Shown here one piece after another: positions 1 through 12,964 of a DNA stretch of 64,000 bases. How positions within the stretch are numbered: position 1 is the stretch's first letter; each line of letters starts with the position of its first letter. The position numbers and the translations under genes were made by a program. Below the pieces are notes generated by a model. The model searched no databases. It saw nothing but the letters and a program-made list of their open reading frames with translations, and was not told the DNA's origin. Source of the stretch: Avena insularis (taxonomy: Eukaryota; Streptophyta; Magnoliopsida; Poales; Poaceae); NCBI GenBank assembly GCA_023614405.1, contig CM042694.1, positions 131,011,711-131,075,710 of the forward strand, in the 5' to 3' direction.

Positions 1-401
1 TTCGGGAAAGTAGATACATTTTGGACGTATCAACCATCTAAAGTGTTGTATAATGTTATGGCGGGGATAGTTCGCTTTTAACATAGAATGATGTGTCCCA
101 GGGCACAGTGCCCATGAGAAAGCCCTCGAGGTTGATCTAAAGTCACTGTAGGCTCCTAGAATCAGGCCTCGTCATGCTGCCATAGCGATGATGCATACAC
201 ACAGATGTTATCATGTGATGATAAAGTATTAATGTCAATCAATGTGACATTAGTAAGTTGCAAAGGATTTGGGACTGTAAAGTACTGACCCAAGACTCAA
301 CCTCTTCCATGAGTAAGCATGTTAAGTGTACCAGATATATGGTGCCAATGATTGAGAACAAATGCAGCTAGTGTATTTGTACTCTAGTGCAAGTGGGAGA
401 A
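1..401 (+). mobile_element. 3' internal end of Copia element G (partial)
   Basis: This stretch sits just upstream of a Copia LTR. It ends in a purine-rich tract (about 388-401) that abuts the LTR, as the polypurine tract does before a 3' LTR. That makes the downstream LTR the 3' copy and puts the element on the plus strand. No long reading frame remains. By position it would be the end of the RNase H region plus the 3' untranslated leader. The rest of the element lies left of the window. Confidence 0.75.
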
Positions 402-2182
402 TGTTGGAAATATGCCCTAGAGACAAATAGTAATAAGGACTATTATCATATTTCATATAGTTTATGATTAAGTTTTATATCATGCTATAAATATATTGAG
501 TGGAAACATCAATACACGTGTGATATATAAACAACCAGGGGTTCCTAGTGAAACTCTAGTCACTGGTTCATTGGTCAACAGATGATCATGATTCCTGATC
601 ATGTGGCATTTATGCTAGTTGGAAATGGAGTCAACTCATTCTGAGAATGAGATGATGAACCAATTCCCAACCTAAACATCGTGACCCGATCATGTCATGA
701 AGTTCAAGTTATGATGATTAGAAATGGATCCTCGTAGACTATTCCATAGACCGTGAGGCTATATCAATCACTGTCTCCCGAGAGTGGTTAGATAGCATCA
801 AGCGCCACTTGGTAATACATTGGTTATAAAGGTGTGTTTAGGTACTCGGAGGAAACCTTAGAGGAAATATATGTCAAGAGCGGGATTTGTCCGTCCACGT
901 GATGGAAATATACTCAAGGGCCCACTCGGAGAAGTTATATCCAATAGCTGCGCAGCGTGTGATTTGATCATAGGGATATCACTTGTCGGAATGAGTCAAG
1001 TAGCATTGTTCAGTAACGAGATTGAACACGACATGGTGATGTGATTGATCAGATCTCGGGAAATGCAAGTATCGAGAGACAAAGGGAATAAGACACGACC
1101 GTACCGGTTCAAACGCCGAAATATCTTCGTGGAACGCACAGGGGTCACATGGCCATCCAGCTCTGTCTGTCGATCATTGGCCCGGGAGTGTCCCGACCAT
1201 GTCTGGAGTGTTCCCGAACCGTAGGGTATCACGCTTAAGGGTTTGATGCTTAGAGAGTGTTTATAGGATCAGAAGAATCGCCGAAGAATAGTAGAGAGAA
1301 AACTGGAAGGGTTTCGGTAAGTCCGGAGGATGTCCAGAGTGGAGGTGGACGGTGTTCCATAGCCACCGAGATTGAATAATATGTGAATGAATGTTAAATA
1401 TTGATTTAATCATTTATTCATATTTATTTAATAAAAGAGAAAATCAATTTAAAGGTCAAAAGGCTTAATGGGCCAATTCCGGAGGGAAGAGGGCCCATTA
1501 GGGAAAGGTGAGAGGCAGAAGGGCCAGAGGGGGTGGCTGGCACGCTAGTGGGCCAGCCCTCCTGCACGGGGCCCATGGAGGTGGCCGGCAGCGCCACCCC
1601 TCCCCCTCTCCTCTCCTTTAGTCCCACCCCGGAACTTTGAGGGAGGTAGTACCTCCCTTCTCCCTATATATAGTGGGGGTATTTGGCCAGATAAATACAC
1701 ACAATATTCAATACAGGTCTTCTCACTTTTGGAAAGACCTCTAATTGATATTCTCTCTCTCACTCTCGTGACCGTGGTCCCAAGTTCGGACTGCGCGAAC
1801 AAGAGATATCTTCACCGCAGAGCACCGTCGCGCTGTGGGATTCGGATCCAAGAGCTCTACTTCCGCAACTGCTACTGGATCGGGGAAGTGGGAGTCATCG
1901 TCTGACACCGGACGTGTGTAACTCCCGTGAGGTGTCGCACTTGAGGCACTCAATTCGTTGGAGCCACAGGAACGCAAGGACTTCATCACGACCTTGAGGT
2001 CGGCTTCGGCTCATCTACATCAACCACACTCTCCTAAGCGTTGACAATGCTTTTCGGTCTTCATGGGTAAGTTCGTGAAAATCCCCTCCCGTTACTGCAT
2101 TACTAATAGATAGGTCCTGGCAGCGTCAAGGGTTCAGGGGTGTAGGGTAAAATTTATTGTTTTCATACGCGGAACCCCTACA
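402..2182 (+). repeat. 3' LTR of Copia element G (Angela/BARE-like)
   Basis: The LTR starts TGTTGGAAATATGCCC, the opening I associate with Angela/BARE-type Copia LTRs of the Triticeae. It ends in ...CCTACA and is about 1.78 kb, a usual length for that superfamily. A TATA box lies at 1665-1672. The base after the LTR falls in the middle of a 48-bp satellite unit, so this element probably also inserted into the satellite. The expected target duplication would be CTTCT (2183-2187), but its partner is outside the window. Short ORFs inside it are chance frames. Confidence 0.85.
1665..1672 (+). promoter_or_regulatory. TATA box in LTR of element G
   Basis: TATATATA follows a pyrimidine-rich stretch in the middle of the LTR, the normal place for the U3/R promoter of a Copia LTR. 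Transcription would start about 30 bp downstream. This is inferred from position and sequence only. Confidence 0.55.
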
Positions 2183-5100
2183 CTTCTCACAAACCACATA
2201 TGGATCCACTAGAGTCATTGCATGTGTGTTCTTTTCATGAACCACATATGGATCCACCAGTGTCATTGCATGTTTGTTCTTCTCACAAACCACATATGGA
2301 TCCACCAGAATTCATTGCATGTCTGTTCTTATCAGAAACCAAATATGGATCCACCAGAGTCATTGCATGTGTGTTCTTTGAATAAACCACAACTAGAGTC
2401 ATTGGATGTGTGTTCTCTTCATAAACCACATATGGAAACAGCTAGAGTCATTGCATGTGTGTTCTTTTCACAAACCACATATGGATCCACTAGTGTCATT
2501 GCATGTGTGTTCTTTTCATTAACCACATATGTATCCACTAGTGTCATTGCATGTGTGTTCTTTTAATTAACCACATATGGATCCCGCAGTGTCATTGAAT
2601 GTGTGTTATTTTCACAAACCACATATGGCTCCACCAGAGTCATTGCATGTGTGTTATTTTCACAAACCACATGGATCCACCAGTGTCATTGCATGTGTGT
2701 TCTTTTCATAAACCCCACATGGATCCACTAGAGTCATTGCATGTGTGTTCTTTTCATGAACCACAACTAGAGTCAGTGAATCTCCGTTCTTTTCATAATC
2801 CACATGAGCATGTGTGTTGTTTTCACAAACCACATATGGATCCACCAGAGTTCATTGCATGTTTGTTCTCTTCATGAACCACATATGGAAACAGCTACAG
2901 TCATTGCATGTGAGTTCTTCTCACAAACCACATATGGATCCACCAGTGTCATTGAAATGTGTGTTCTTTTCAAAAACCACATGTGGATACACCAGTGTCA
3001 TTTAATGTGTGTTCTTTTCACAAACCACATATGGATCCACTAGAGTCATTGCATGTATTTTATCTTCACAAACCACATATGGAAACAGCTAGATTCATTG
3101 CATGTCTGTTCTTCTCATAAACCACATATGGATCCAACAGTGTCATTGAAATGTGTGTTCTTTTCAAAAACCACATGTGGATCCACCAGTGTCATTTAAT
3201 GTGTGTTCTTTTTACAAACCACATATGGATCCACTAGAGTCATTGCATGTCTGTTCTTCTCACAAACTACATATGGATCCACCAGAGTCATTGCATGTGT
3301 GTTCTTTTCACAGAGCACATATGGATCCACAGCTAGTGTCATTGCATGTATGTTCTTCTCACAAACCACATATGGATCCACCAGAGTCAGTGAATGTCTA
3401 TTCTTTTCATAATCCACATGAGGATCCCTAGTGTCATTGCATGTGTGTTCTTTTCATTAACCACATCTAGAGTCATTGGATGTGTGTTCTTTTCACAAAC
3501 CACATATGGATACACTAGTGTCGTTGCATGTCTATTCTTTTCATGAACCACATATGGATCCACTAGAGTCATTGCATGTGTTCGTTCTTTTCATTAACCA
3601 TAGCTAGAGTCATTGCATGTCTATTGTTTTCACAAACCACATATGGATCCACCTATGTCATTGAATGTGTGTTCTTTTCAGAAACCACATATGGATCCAC
3701 TAGAGTCATTGCATGTCTGTTCTTCTCACATACCACATATGGATCCACCAGAGTCATTGCATGTGTGTTCTTTTCATGAACCACACATTGATCCACTAGA
3801 GTCATTGCATGTGTGTTCTTTTCATGAACCACATCTAGAGTCAGTGAATATTTGTTCTTTTCATAATCCAAATGAGCATGTGTGTTCTTTTCATAGACCA
3901 CATATGGATCCACCACTGTCACTGGATGTGTGTTCTCTTCATGAACAACATATGGAAACAGCTAGAGTCATTGCATGTGAGTTCTTCTCACAAAATACAT
4001 ATGGATCCACTAGTGTCATGGAAATGTGTGTTCTTTTCACAAACCACATATGGATCCACCAGTGTCATTGCATGTGTGTTCTTTGATTAAACCATAGCTA
4101 GAGTCATTGCATCTCTGTTCTTTTCATTAACCACAGCTAGAGTCATTGCATGTCTATTCTTCTATCAAACCACACATGGATCCACCAGAGTCATTGCATG
4201 TGTGTTCTTTTCACAAACCACATATGGATCCACCAAAGTCATTGCATGTGTGTTCTTTCAATAAACCACAGCCAGAGTCACTGGATATCTGTTCTCTTCA
4301 TAAACCACATATGGATCCACCAGTGTCATTGCATGTGTGTTCTTTTCCCGAACCACAAATGGATCCACTAGAGTCATTGCGTGTGTTTTCTTTTTATAAA
4401 CCACAATTAGAGTCAATGAATGTATGTTCTTTTCATAATCCACATGAGTATGTGTGTTCTTTTCACAAACCACATATGGATCCACCAGAGTCACTGGATG
4501 TGTGTTCTCTTCATGAACCACATATGGAAACAGCTAGAGTCATTGCATGTGAGTTCTTCTCACAAACCACATATGGATCCACCAGTGTCATTGAAATGTG
4601 TGTTATTTTCACAAACCACATATGGATCCACCAGAGTCATTGGATGTGTGTTCTTTCAATAAACCACAGCTAGAGTCATTCCATCTCTGTTTTTTCATTA
4701 ACCATAGCTAGAGTCATTGCATGTCTGTTCTTCTCACAAAGCACACATGGATCCACCAGAGTCATTGCATGTGTGTTCTTTTCACAAACCACATATGGAT
4801 CCACCAGAGTCATTACATGCTTGTTGTTTCAATAAACCACATCTAGAGTCACTGAATCTCTGTTCCATTCATAAACCACATATGGATCCACCAGTGTCAT
4901 TGCTTGTGTGTTCTTTTCATGAACCACACATGGATCCACTAGAATCATTGCATGTGTGTTCTTTTCACGAACCACAACTAGAGTCAGTGAATGTCTGTTT
5001 TTTTCATAATCCACATGAGCGAGTGTGTTCTTTCCACAAACCACATATGGATCCACCAGAGTCACTAGATGTGTGTTCTCTTCATGAATGACATATGGAA

Positions 5101-8100
5101 ACAGCTAGAGTCATTGCATGTGAGTTCTTCTCACAAACCACATATGGATCCACTACTGTCATTGAAATGTGTGTTCTTTTCACAAACCACATATGGATCC
5201 ACCAAAGTCATTGAATGTGTGTTCTTTCAATAAACCACAACTAGAGTCATTGCATCTCTGTTCTTTTCATTAACCACAGCTAGAGTCATTGCATGTTTGT
5301 TCTTTTCACAAACAACACATGGATCCACCAGACTCATTGCATGTGTGTTCTTTGAATAAACCACAACTAGTCACTGGATGTGTGTTCTCTTCATAAACCA
5401 CATATGGAAACAACTAGATTCATTGCATGTGTGTTCTTCTCACAGACCACATATGGATCCACCAGTCTCATTGCATGTGTGTTCTTTTCATTAACCACAT
5501 ATGTATCCACCAGTGTCATTGGATGTGCGTTCTTTTCATTAACCACATATGGATCCCGCAGTGTCATTGAATGTGTTTTATTTTCACAAACCACATATGG
5601 CTCCACCAGAGTCATTGCATGTGTGTTATTTTCACAAACCACATGGATCTACCAGTGTCATTGCATGTGTGTTCTTTTCATGAACCACACATGGATCCAC
5701 TAGAGTCATTGCATGTGTGTTCTTTTCATGAACCACAACTAGAGTCAGTGAACCTCTCTTCTTTTCATAATCCAGATGAGCATGTGTGTTCTTTTCACAA
5801 ACCACAGATGGATCCACCAGAGTTCATTGCATGTTTGTTCTCTTCATGAACCACATATGGAAACAGCTACAGTCATTGCATGTGAGTTCTTCTCACAAAC
5901 CACATATGGATCCACCAGTGTCATTGAAATGTGTGTTGTTTTCAAAAACCACATGTGGATACACCAGTGTCATTTAATGTGTGTTCTTTTCACAAACCAC
6001 ATATGGATCCACTAGAGTCATTGCATGTCTATTCTCTTCGCAAACCACATATGGAAATAGCTAGAGTCATTGCATGCCTGTTCTTCTCATAAACCACATA
6101 TGGATCCAACAGTGTCATTGAAATGTGTGTTCTTTTCAAAAACCACATGTGGAACCACTAGTGTCATTTAATGTGTGTTCTTTTCACAAACCACATATGG
6201 ATCCACTATAGTCATTGCATGTCTGTTCTTCTCACAAACCACATATGGATCCACAGCTAGAGTCATTGCATGTATCTTCTTCTCACAAACCACATATGGA
6301 TCCACCAGAGTCATTGAATGTCTATTCTTTTCATAATCCACATGAGGATCCCTAGTGTCATTGCATGTGTGTTCTTTTCATTAACCACAGCTAGATTCAT
6401 TGGATGTGTGTTCTTTTCACAAACCACATATGGATACACTAGTGTCATTGCATGTCTGTTCTTTTCATGAACCACATATGGATCCACTAGAGTCATTGCA
6501 TGTGTTCGTTCTTTTCATTAACCATAGCTAGAGTCATTGCATGTCTGTTGTTTGAACAAACAAACCACATATGGATCCACCAGTGTCATTGAATGTGTGT
6601 TCTTTTCAGAAACCACATATGGATCCACCAGTGTCATTGAAATGTGTGTTCTTTTCACAAACCACATATGGACCCACCAGAGTTCATTGCTTGTGTGTTC
6701 TCTTCACAAACCACATATAGAAACAACTAGAGTCATTGCATGTCTATTCTTCTCAGAAACCACATATGGATCCACCAGTATCATTGAAATGTGTGTTCTT
6801 TTCACAAACCACATGTGGATCCACCAGTGTCATTGAATGCGTGTTCTTTTCACAAACCACATATGGATCCACTAGAGTCACTGCATGTCTGTTCTTCTCA
6901 CAAACCACATATGGATCCACTAGAGTCATTGCATGTGTGTTCTTTTAATGAACCACATATGGATCCACCAGTGTCATTGCATGTCTATTCTTCTCACAAA
7001 CCACATATGGATCCACCAAAGTTCATTGCATGTCTGTTCTTCTCACAAACCACATATGGATCCACCAGAATCATTGCATATGTGTTCTTTGAATAAACCA
7101 CAGCCGGAGTCACTGGATGTGTGTTCTCTTCATAAACCACATATGGAAACAGCTAGAGTCATTGCATGTGTGTTCTTTTCACAAACCACATATTGCATGT
7201 GTGTTATTTTCATTAACCACATATGGATCCCCTAGTGTCATTGAATGTGTGTTCTTTTCACAAACCACATATGGATCCACTAGAGTCATTGCATGTCTGT
7301 TCTTCTCACAAACCACATAAGGATCTACCAGATTCATTGCGTGTGTGTTCTTTTCATGAACCACACATGGATCCACTAGAGTAATTGCGTGTGTGTTCTT
7401 TTCATGAACCACAACTAGAGTCTGTGAATGTCTGTTCTTTTCATAATCCACATGAGCATGTGTGTTCTTTTCACAAACCACATATGGACACACTAGAGTT
7501 CATTGCATGTCTGTTCTCTTCATGAACCACATATGGAAACAGCTAGAGTCATTGCATGTGAGTTCTTCTCACAAACCACATATGGATCCACTAGTGTCAT
7601 TGAAATGTGTGTTCTTTTCACAAACCACATATGGATCCACCAGAGTTCATTGCATGTCTGTTCTCTTCACAAACCACATATGGAAACAACTAGAGTCATT
7701 GCATGTATGTTCTTCTCACAAACCACATATGGATCCACCAGAGTCATTGCATGTATGTTCTTCTCACAAACCGCATATGGATCCAGCTGAGTTCATTGCA
7801 TGTTATTTCTTCTCACAAACAACATATGGATCCAACAAAGTTCATTGCATGTCTGTTATTCTCACAAACCACATATGGATCCACCAGAGTCAATGCATGT
7901 GTGTTCTTTGAATAAACCACAGCTAGAGTCACTGGATGTGTGTTCTCTTCATAAACCACATACGGAAACAGCTAGAGTCATTGCATGTGTGTTATTTTCA
8001 CAAACCTTATATTGCATGTCTGTTATTTTCATTAACCACATATGGATCCCCTAGTGTCATTGAATGTGTGTTCTTTTCACAAACCACATATGGATCCACT

Positions 8101-8852
8101 AGAGTCATTGCATGTCTGTTCTTCTCACAAACCACATAAGGATCTACCAGAGTCATTGCGTGTGTGTTATTTTCATGAACCACACATGGATCCACTAGAG
8201 TCATTGCATGTGTGTTCTTTTCATGAACCACAACTAGAGTCAGTGAATGTCTGTTCTTTTCATAATCCACATGAGCATGTGTGTTCTTTTCATAAACCAC
8301 ATATGGATCCACCAGAGTTCATTGCATGTATGTTCTCTTCATGAACCACATATGGAAATAGCTAGAGACATTGCATGTGAGTTCTTCTCACAAACCACCT
8401 ATGGATCCACCAGTGTCATTGAAATGTGTGTTCTCTTCACAAACCACATATGGAAACAGCTAGAGTCATTGCATGCATGTTCTTCTGATAAGCCACATAT
8501 GGATCCACCGGTGTCAATGAAATGTTTGTTCTTTTCACAAACCACATGTGGATCCACCAGTGTCATTGAATGTGTGTTCTTTCACAAACCACATATGGAT
8601 CCACTAGAGTCATTGCATGTCTGTTCTTCTCACAAACCACATATGGATCCACCAGAGTCATTGCATGTGTGTTCTTTTCAAGAACCACATATGAATCCAC
8701 CAGTGTCATTGCATGTATGTTCTTCTCACAAACCACATATGGATCCACTAGAGTTCATTGCATGTCTATTCTTCTCACAAACCACATATGGATTCACCAG
8801 AGTCATTGCATGTGTGTTCTTTTAAATAACCATAGCTAGAGTCACTGGATGT
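2183..8852. repeat. 48-bp minisatellite array, block 1
   Basis: About 139 head-to-tail copies of a 48-bp unit. Its recognisable core is CATATGGATCC, then CAC[CT]AG[AT]GTCATTG, then CATGTGTGTTCTTTTCACAAAC. Successive GGATCC sites at 2202 and 2250 are exactly 48 bp apart. Variant units recur. One is shortened by 9 bp and lacks the GGATCC block. One is shortened by about 18 bp (CACATGAGCATGTG). One has GGAAACAGCTAG in place of GGATCCACTAG. One adds a base (ATTGAAATG). The same variants recur in the same order, so the array grew partly by duplicating multi-unit blocks. I do not recognise the satellite. Many open frames arise because 48 is a multiple of three; I see no reason to treat them as genes. 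Confidence 0.95.
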
Positions 8853-10249
8853 TGATACGTTGCAAACATATCTATAATTTTTGATGTTCCATGCTTGTTT
8901 TATATCTACTTTCTTATGTTTTGTCCATACTTTGGAGTATTTTTATACACTTTCTGGGACTAACCTATTAACAAGATGCCACAGTGCCAGTTGCCTGTTT
9001 TCTGCTGTTTTTGGTTCTAGAAAAGTCAGAAAATGAATATTCTCGGAATTGGACGGGACAAAAGCCAAAGTCGATATTTTACCGGAAGACACATGGAGTC
9101 CAAAGGAAAGACGAAGGGGTGCCACAGTGCGGCCACACCACCCCTTGGCGCGGGAAGCTCTAGGCCACGTCAGGGCATGGTGTGGCCCCCCTGGCCAGCC
9201 ACCGACCTTGCCCCTTCGCCTATAAGAAGCCCCCGATGCAAAAACCCTAAATCCAGGAGCCTCTAGCTACGAAAAGTTCCACAGCACCGCCGCCACCGAA
9301 GGGGAGATTCGGGGGATATAGAGCCTCTGTTCCAGCACCCTGCCAGGATGGGGAAGTTCCCCGGAGCCATCTCCATCGATCTCCACCACCATCTCCATCA
9401 CCGTTGCTGATTCCCATGATGATGAGGGAGTAGTTCTTCCTCGAGGCTAAGGTCTCTACCGGTAGCTATGTGTCCATCTATCTCTATGCATGATCTTATT
9501 GATATCATGAGCTTGTAATCTAAAGATCTATTCTGCTACTCAAGTTCTTTAATGAATCTCTGCTTATCCCCACGTGTGTGAAGTTGACAGTGTGCACAAC
9601 GTGTGGCACTTTGGCTAAGATTACAAATACTTGTTATGAGTTATATTTTGAGTTGGTTGTCTGTATGAAATTGTGGTGTTTGTTGGAACCATCTAGCGCT
9701 CAAGGTGACAGTGTGGGATTATCTAGATGGGGAAAGCGGGCTTTGAGGAGTGCTGTTATAGCCCTACCATGGATTAGAGTGTCCAACCGGAGAGTAGTTC
9801 AGAGTAGTATCATGAAGAGAAGATATTTATATGAGAGTGTTCACTAGCGAAAATATGATCCCTAGGACTTGTTTCTAAACATTGAAACACCATTTGCAAC
9901 TAGATCTGTTACATGTTTGCTTGCTTCCATCTTTTTGCCTTTAGTTTTTTCCTCCCGTCAAGCTCTTTGCTGGCACCGTTGTCTTATATCCATACAACTT
10001 GTATTTCACTATCTCTTCACCGAACTAGTGCACCTATACACCTGACAAGTGTATTGGGTGTGTTGGGGACACAAGAGACTTCTTGTATCTTGATTGCAGG
10101 GTTGCTTGAGAGGGATACCTTTGACCACTTCCTCCCTGAGTTCGATAAACCTTGGGTAATCCACTTAAGGGAAACTTGCTACTCTTCTACAAACCTCTGC
10201 ACTTGGAGGCCCAACAACTGTCTACAAGAATAGAAGTGCGTAGACATCA
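8853..10249 (+). repeat. 5' LTR of element A
   Basis: Starts TGATACGTTGCAAAC and ends ...TAGACATCA, 1397 bp, matching 15709-17106 along its whole length. The start is fixed by the TG...CA rule and by the flanking GATGT duplication. The first 150 bp also resemble the LTR of element B at 34305. Confidence 0.93.
9221..9229 (+). promoter_or_regulatory. TATA-like box in 5' LTR of element A
   Basis: TATAAGAAG after a GC-rich stretch. The same sequence occurs at the matching position of the 3' LTR (16077-16085). It is the probable core promoter of the element. Confidence 0.5.
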
Positions 10250-10259
10250 AGCTATTTTC

Positions 10260-10277
10260 TGGCGCCGTTGTCGGGGA
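10260..10277 (+). other. Primer binding site of element A (tRNA-Asp type)
   Basis: TGGCGCCGTTGTCGGGGA lies 10 bp after the LTR end. It differs by one base from the tRNA-Asp complement that Athila-lineage elements use as primer site. Confidence 0.8.
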
Positions 10278-10389
10278 GGTAAGGTAAAAGGTACTCACAT
10301 CCTCCGGTGTGAGTGCTCGAAGTTATTTCCTTTAGATTCTGCAATTTTGTATTTTTGTTTCTTGTTTTTATTTTCACTAGTTAGGCTTA

Positions 10390-12964
10390 ATGGAAAACAA
10401 CAACAAAATTAGAGAGCTTTTTAGTATTTTCCTAAGGTAGAACATGAATTGTCTGAAAAGAAAATTAAAAAACCCATGGAACTTTCTTTGCATGCTAATA
10501 GCAATGTTATTAGTATGAATCTTTTGAACACCTTTTTTACTAATGCTATGAAAATGTCTAAGCTTGGGGAAGTTAGTTTTTATGAAAATGATCTTTTTAG
10601 TTCCCCAGCTTAAAAGAAGAAAATTTGCTCTGATGATATTTTATCTCCCATATGTGGTAATTCTAATGATACTTGTGATATTTTAAATCCACATACTAAA
10701 AGCATCCCTTTTAAAATACCTATAAAAATTATTGAAGGTGCTATGAATAAATGTTATTTTGGAGATGGAACTGTCCATCCTGGTGATCATTTACTCTTTA
10801 TACATGAATTATGCGAGTTGTTCAAGTGTGCAGGTATTTCAATGAACCAAATTAAGAGGAAGCTATTCCCTTTTTCACTTAAGGGCAAAGCAAGGGAGTG
10901 GTATGAGATACTAGATGATCCTCATCATTTGGAGTGGAAGGAACTTGAATCTCTCTTTTACTCTAAATTTTATCCTCCTCATGAAATTCATATAGATAGG
11001 AATTATATTTATAATTTTTATCCTCATGATGGAGAAAGTATTGCCCAAGCATGGGGGAGATTGAAGTCACTAATGCTCAAATATCCCATTCATGAGCTCC
11101 CCAATAATATTATTATTAATAATTTTTATGCAAGGCTTTCATGACATTACAAGGACTATCTAGATACTTGTTTAGAGGGGTCCTTCACAAGTAAGGAGGT
11201 CAAATCTAAGTGGGATCTTCTTGAAACAATTCAAAGCAATACCGAGGATTGGGATAACGACAAAGGTAAAGAACCAGGTATAAACTATGAGTATGACTGC
11301 ATTAAGTCTTTCGCTAAAACTGCTGATTTTCAAGAGCTCAGTGCTAAATATGGTCTTAATCCTCAAATTATTGTTGATTGTTTTAGAGCCTTTGCTTCTC
11401 ATATTAATGCTTCTAAAGAAAAATGGGACATGTATCATGAGCCTCTTAAAGACACTTGCATGGAAAATGAAATTGTTATTAATGATAGCAATAAACATGC
11501 TCAAACCTCTGAAAGTACTATTTCTTATAAGCATGTTAATTTTTGTGGAATACATAGACCTTGTGAGAATAATCAAATTGAAGAAGAATATTGTATCACC
11601 CACAGGAATAAAAAACTAGAACGTGGTATAGGGCTCTAAATGATCTTGGTAAAAAAGTCTGTGCCCTCTATCCTTTTATTTGTGAACTTTGCTTTGAAGT
11701 GGGTCATTTCAATTTTCAATGCTCAGGCCATAATAATAGCCCTTCTAATCCAATGAGTACTGCAAGTTTGTATTGTGATGACATGATCACTCCTAATCAA
11801 CATGATGAACTTACATTAATTTTGGGGTGTGAAGAATTATCAAGAAAAACTTCTTTGGTAGATATGAGTGCTTTTTATATGAATAGCGTCCTGCATGGTT
11901 GTCATCTTTAGTGTGTTGATAATTGTTACACAAATACTTACATACAAAATATTATAAAAGATGAGATTTTACCAAAATATGACAGGACTTATATGTGTTT
12001 TGATCTTATTAATGAAAAGAAGGAATCCTGCAAAGTTTCTTCTATTGTCTCTAACAACAAACTAGGGTATATGGAGAAGCTTCCTTTCAATCCTCTCCCT
12101 CCTAAAGACAAGAAGGAAAAGAAGAAAAGGGGTAAAAGGAGAGAGGAAATGGTATTTTCCCCTAAGCACGTTGCTCCTATTATAGTTTTTGCAGAGTCTG
12201 AACTCGGTGATGTTCCTATGCTTGTTACCTATAGTAGTGATCATGATTAGGAAAAGCACACTACTTTTGATATTGAAAATCTCTTTGGTACCAATTCTGA
12301 AAATGATGATATTAATAATTGTTGTACTATTAGTGCTATCCATGTTCCTTCCAATGATGATATGTTTACAAATGAACACACTTTGGAAGATAACTATTCA
12401 ATTGCTTATGATGATACTACACCTACAATATATGATGATTGCAATGATGAATATGATATTTTTAGTCCACCTACTATTGAGGAGAAAATTAATTATGATT
12501 ACAATATGCCTCCTATATTTGATGATTATGGTGATGAGAATAATAATGATAGCTATTTTGTTGAATTTGCTCCCACTATAATTAATAAGAATGACTATGT
12601 TTATGTGGGGAGTATTAAATATTTTATGCATGTGGCTCATGATAAGAATGTTTCATATGATTGTTACATTGTTAATTTTATTCATGATGCTACTGAAAGT
12701 TATTATGAGAGAGGGAAACATGGTTTTATACACCTCAATAATATTAAGTTTCCCCTCTTTATGTTGAAAGTCTTGAAGTTGCACTTGTTTTGCTTTTCTA
12801 TGCTTGTTGCTTTGTGCATTCATGGCTTGTTTCTTTACAAGATTCCTATGCATAGGAAGTGGGTTAGACTTAAATGTGTTTTGAATTTGCTTCTTGATGC
12901 TCTCTGTTACTTTAATTCATATTTCTTATGTGAGCATCTTCTCAAACTATCATGCCTAACTTAA
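10390..12964 (+). pseudogene. Degenerate gag-like gene of element A
   Basis: A gag-type protein of about 850 codons can be followed from ATG 10390 to the stop at 12962-12964. A plant Gypsy gag (retrotrans_gag) core lies at 10743-11144, with the KGKAREWYE motif and a following FYPPHE segment. A CCHC zinc knuckle (CELCFEVGHFNFQC) lies near 11685. A long acidic, Asp/Asn-rich tail follows, then a hydrophobic C-terminal segment. The frame is broken by shifts near 10430 and 11635 and by in-frame stops at 10611, 11142, 11909 and 12248. Gag would package the element RNA. No pol follows, as expected for gag-only Sabrina-type elements. The copy is inactive. Confidence 0.82.

Noticed and set aside
2200..8839. 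Dozens of 60-190-codon ORFs with MDPPESLHVCSFHKPH-type or VDPYVVCEKNTHAMTL-type repeats
   Set aside because: They are translations of the 48-bp satellite, open on both strands and in several frames, with frame-breaking unit variants. No gene signal.
11172..11603. 143-codon minus-strand ORF and 110-codon plus-strand ORF over the gag of element A
   Set aside because: Shadows of the real gag frame, AT-rich and without any domain.
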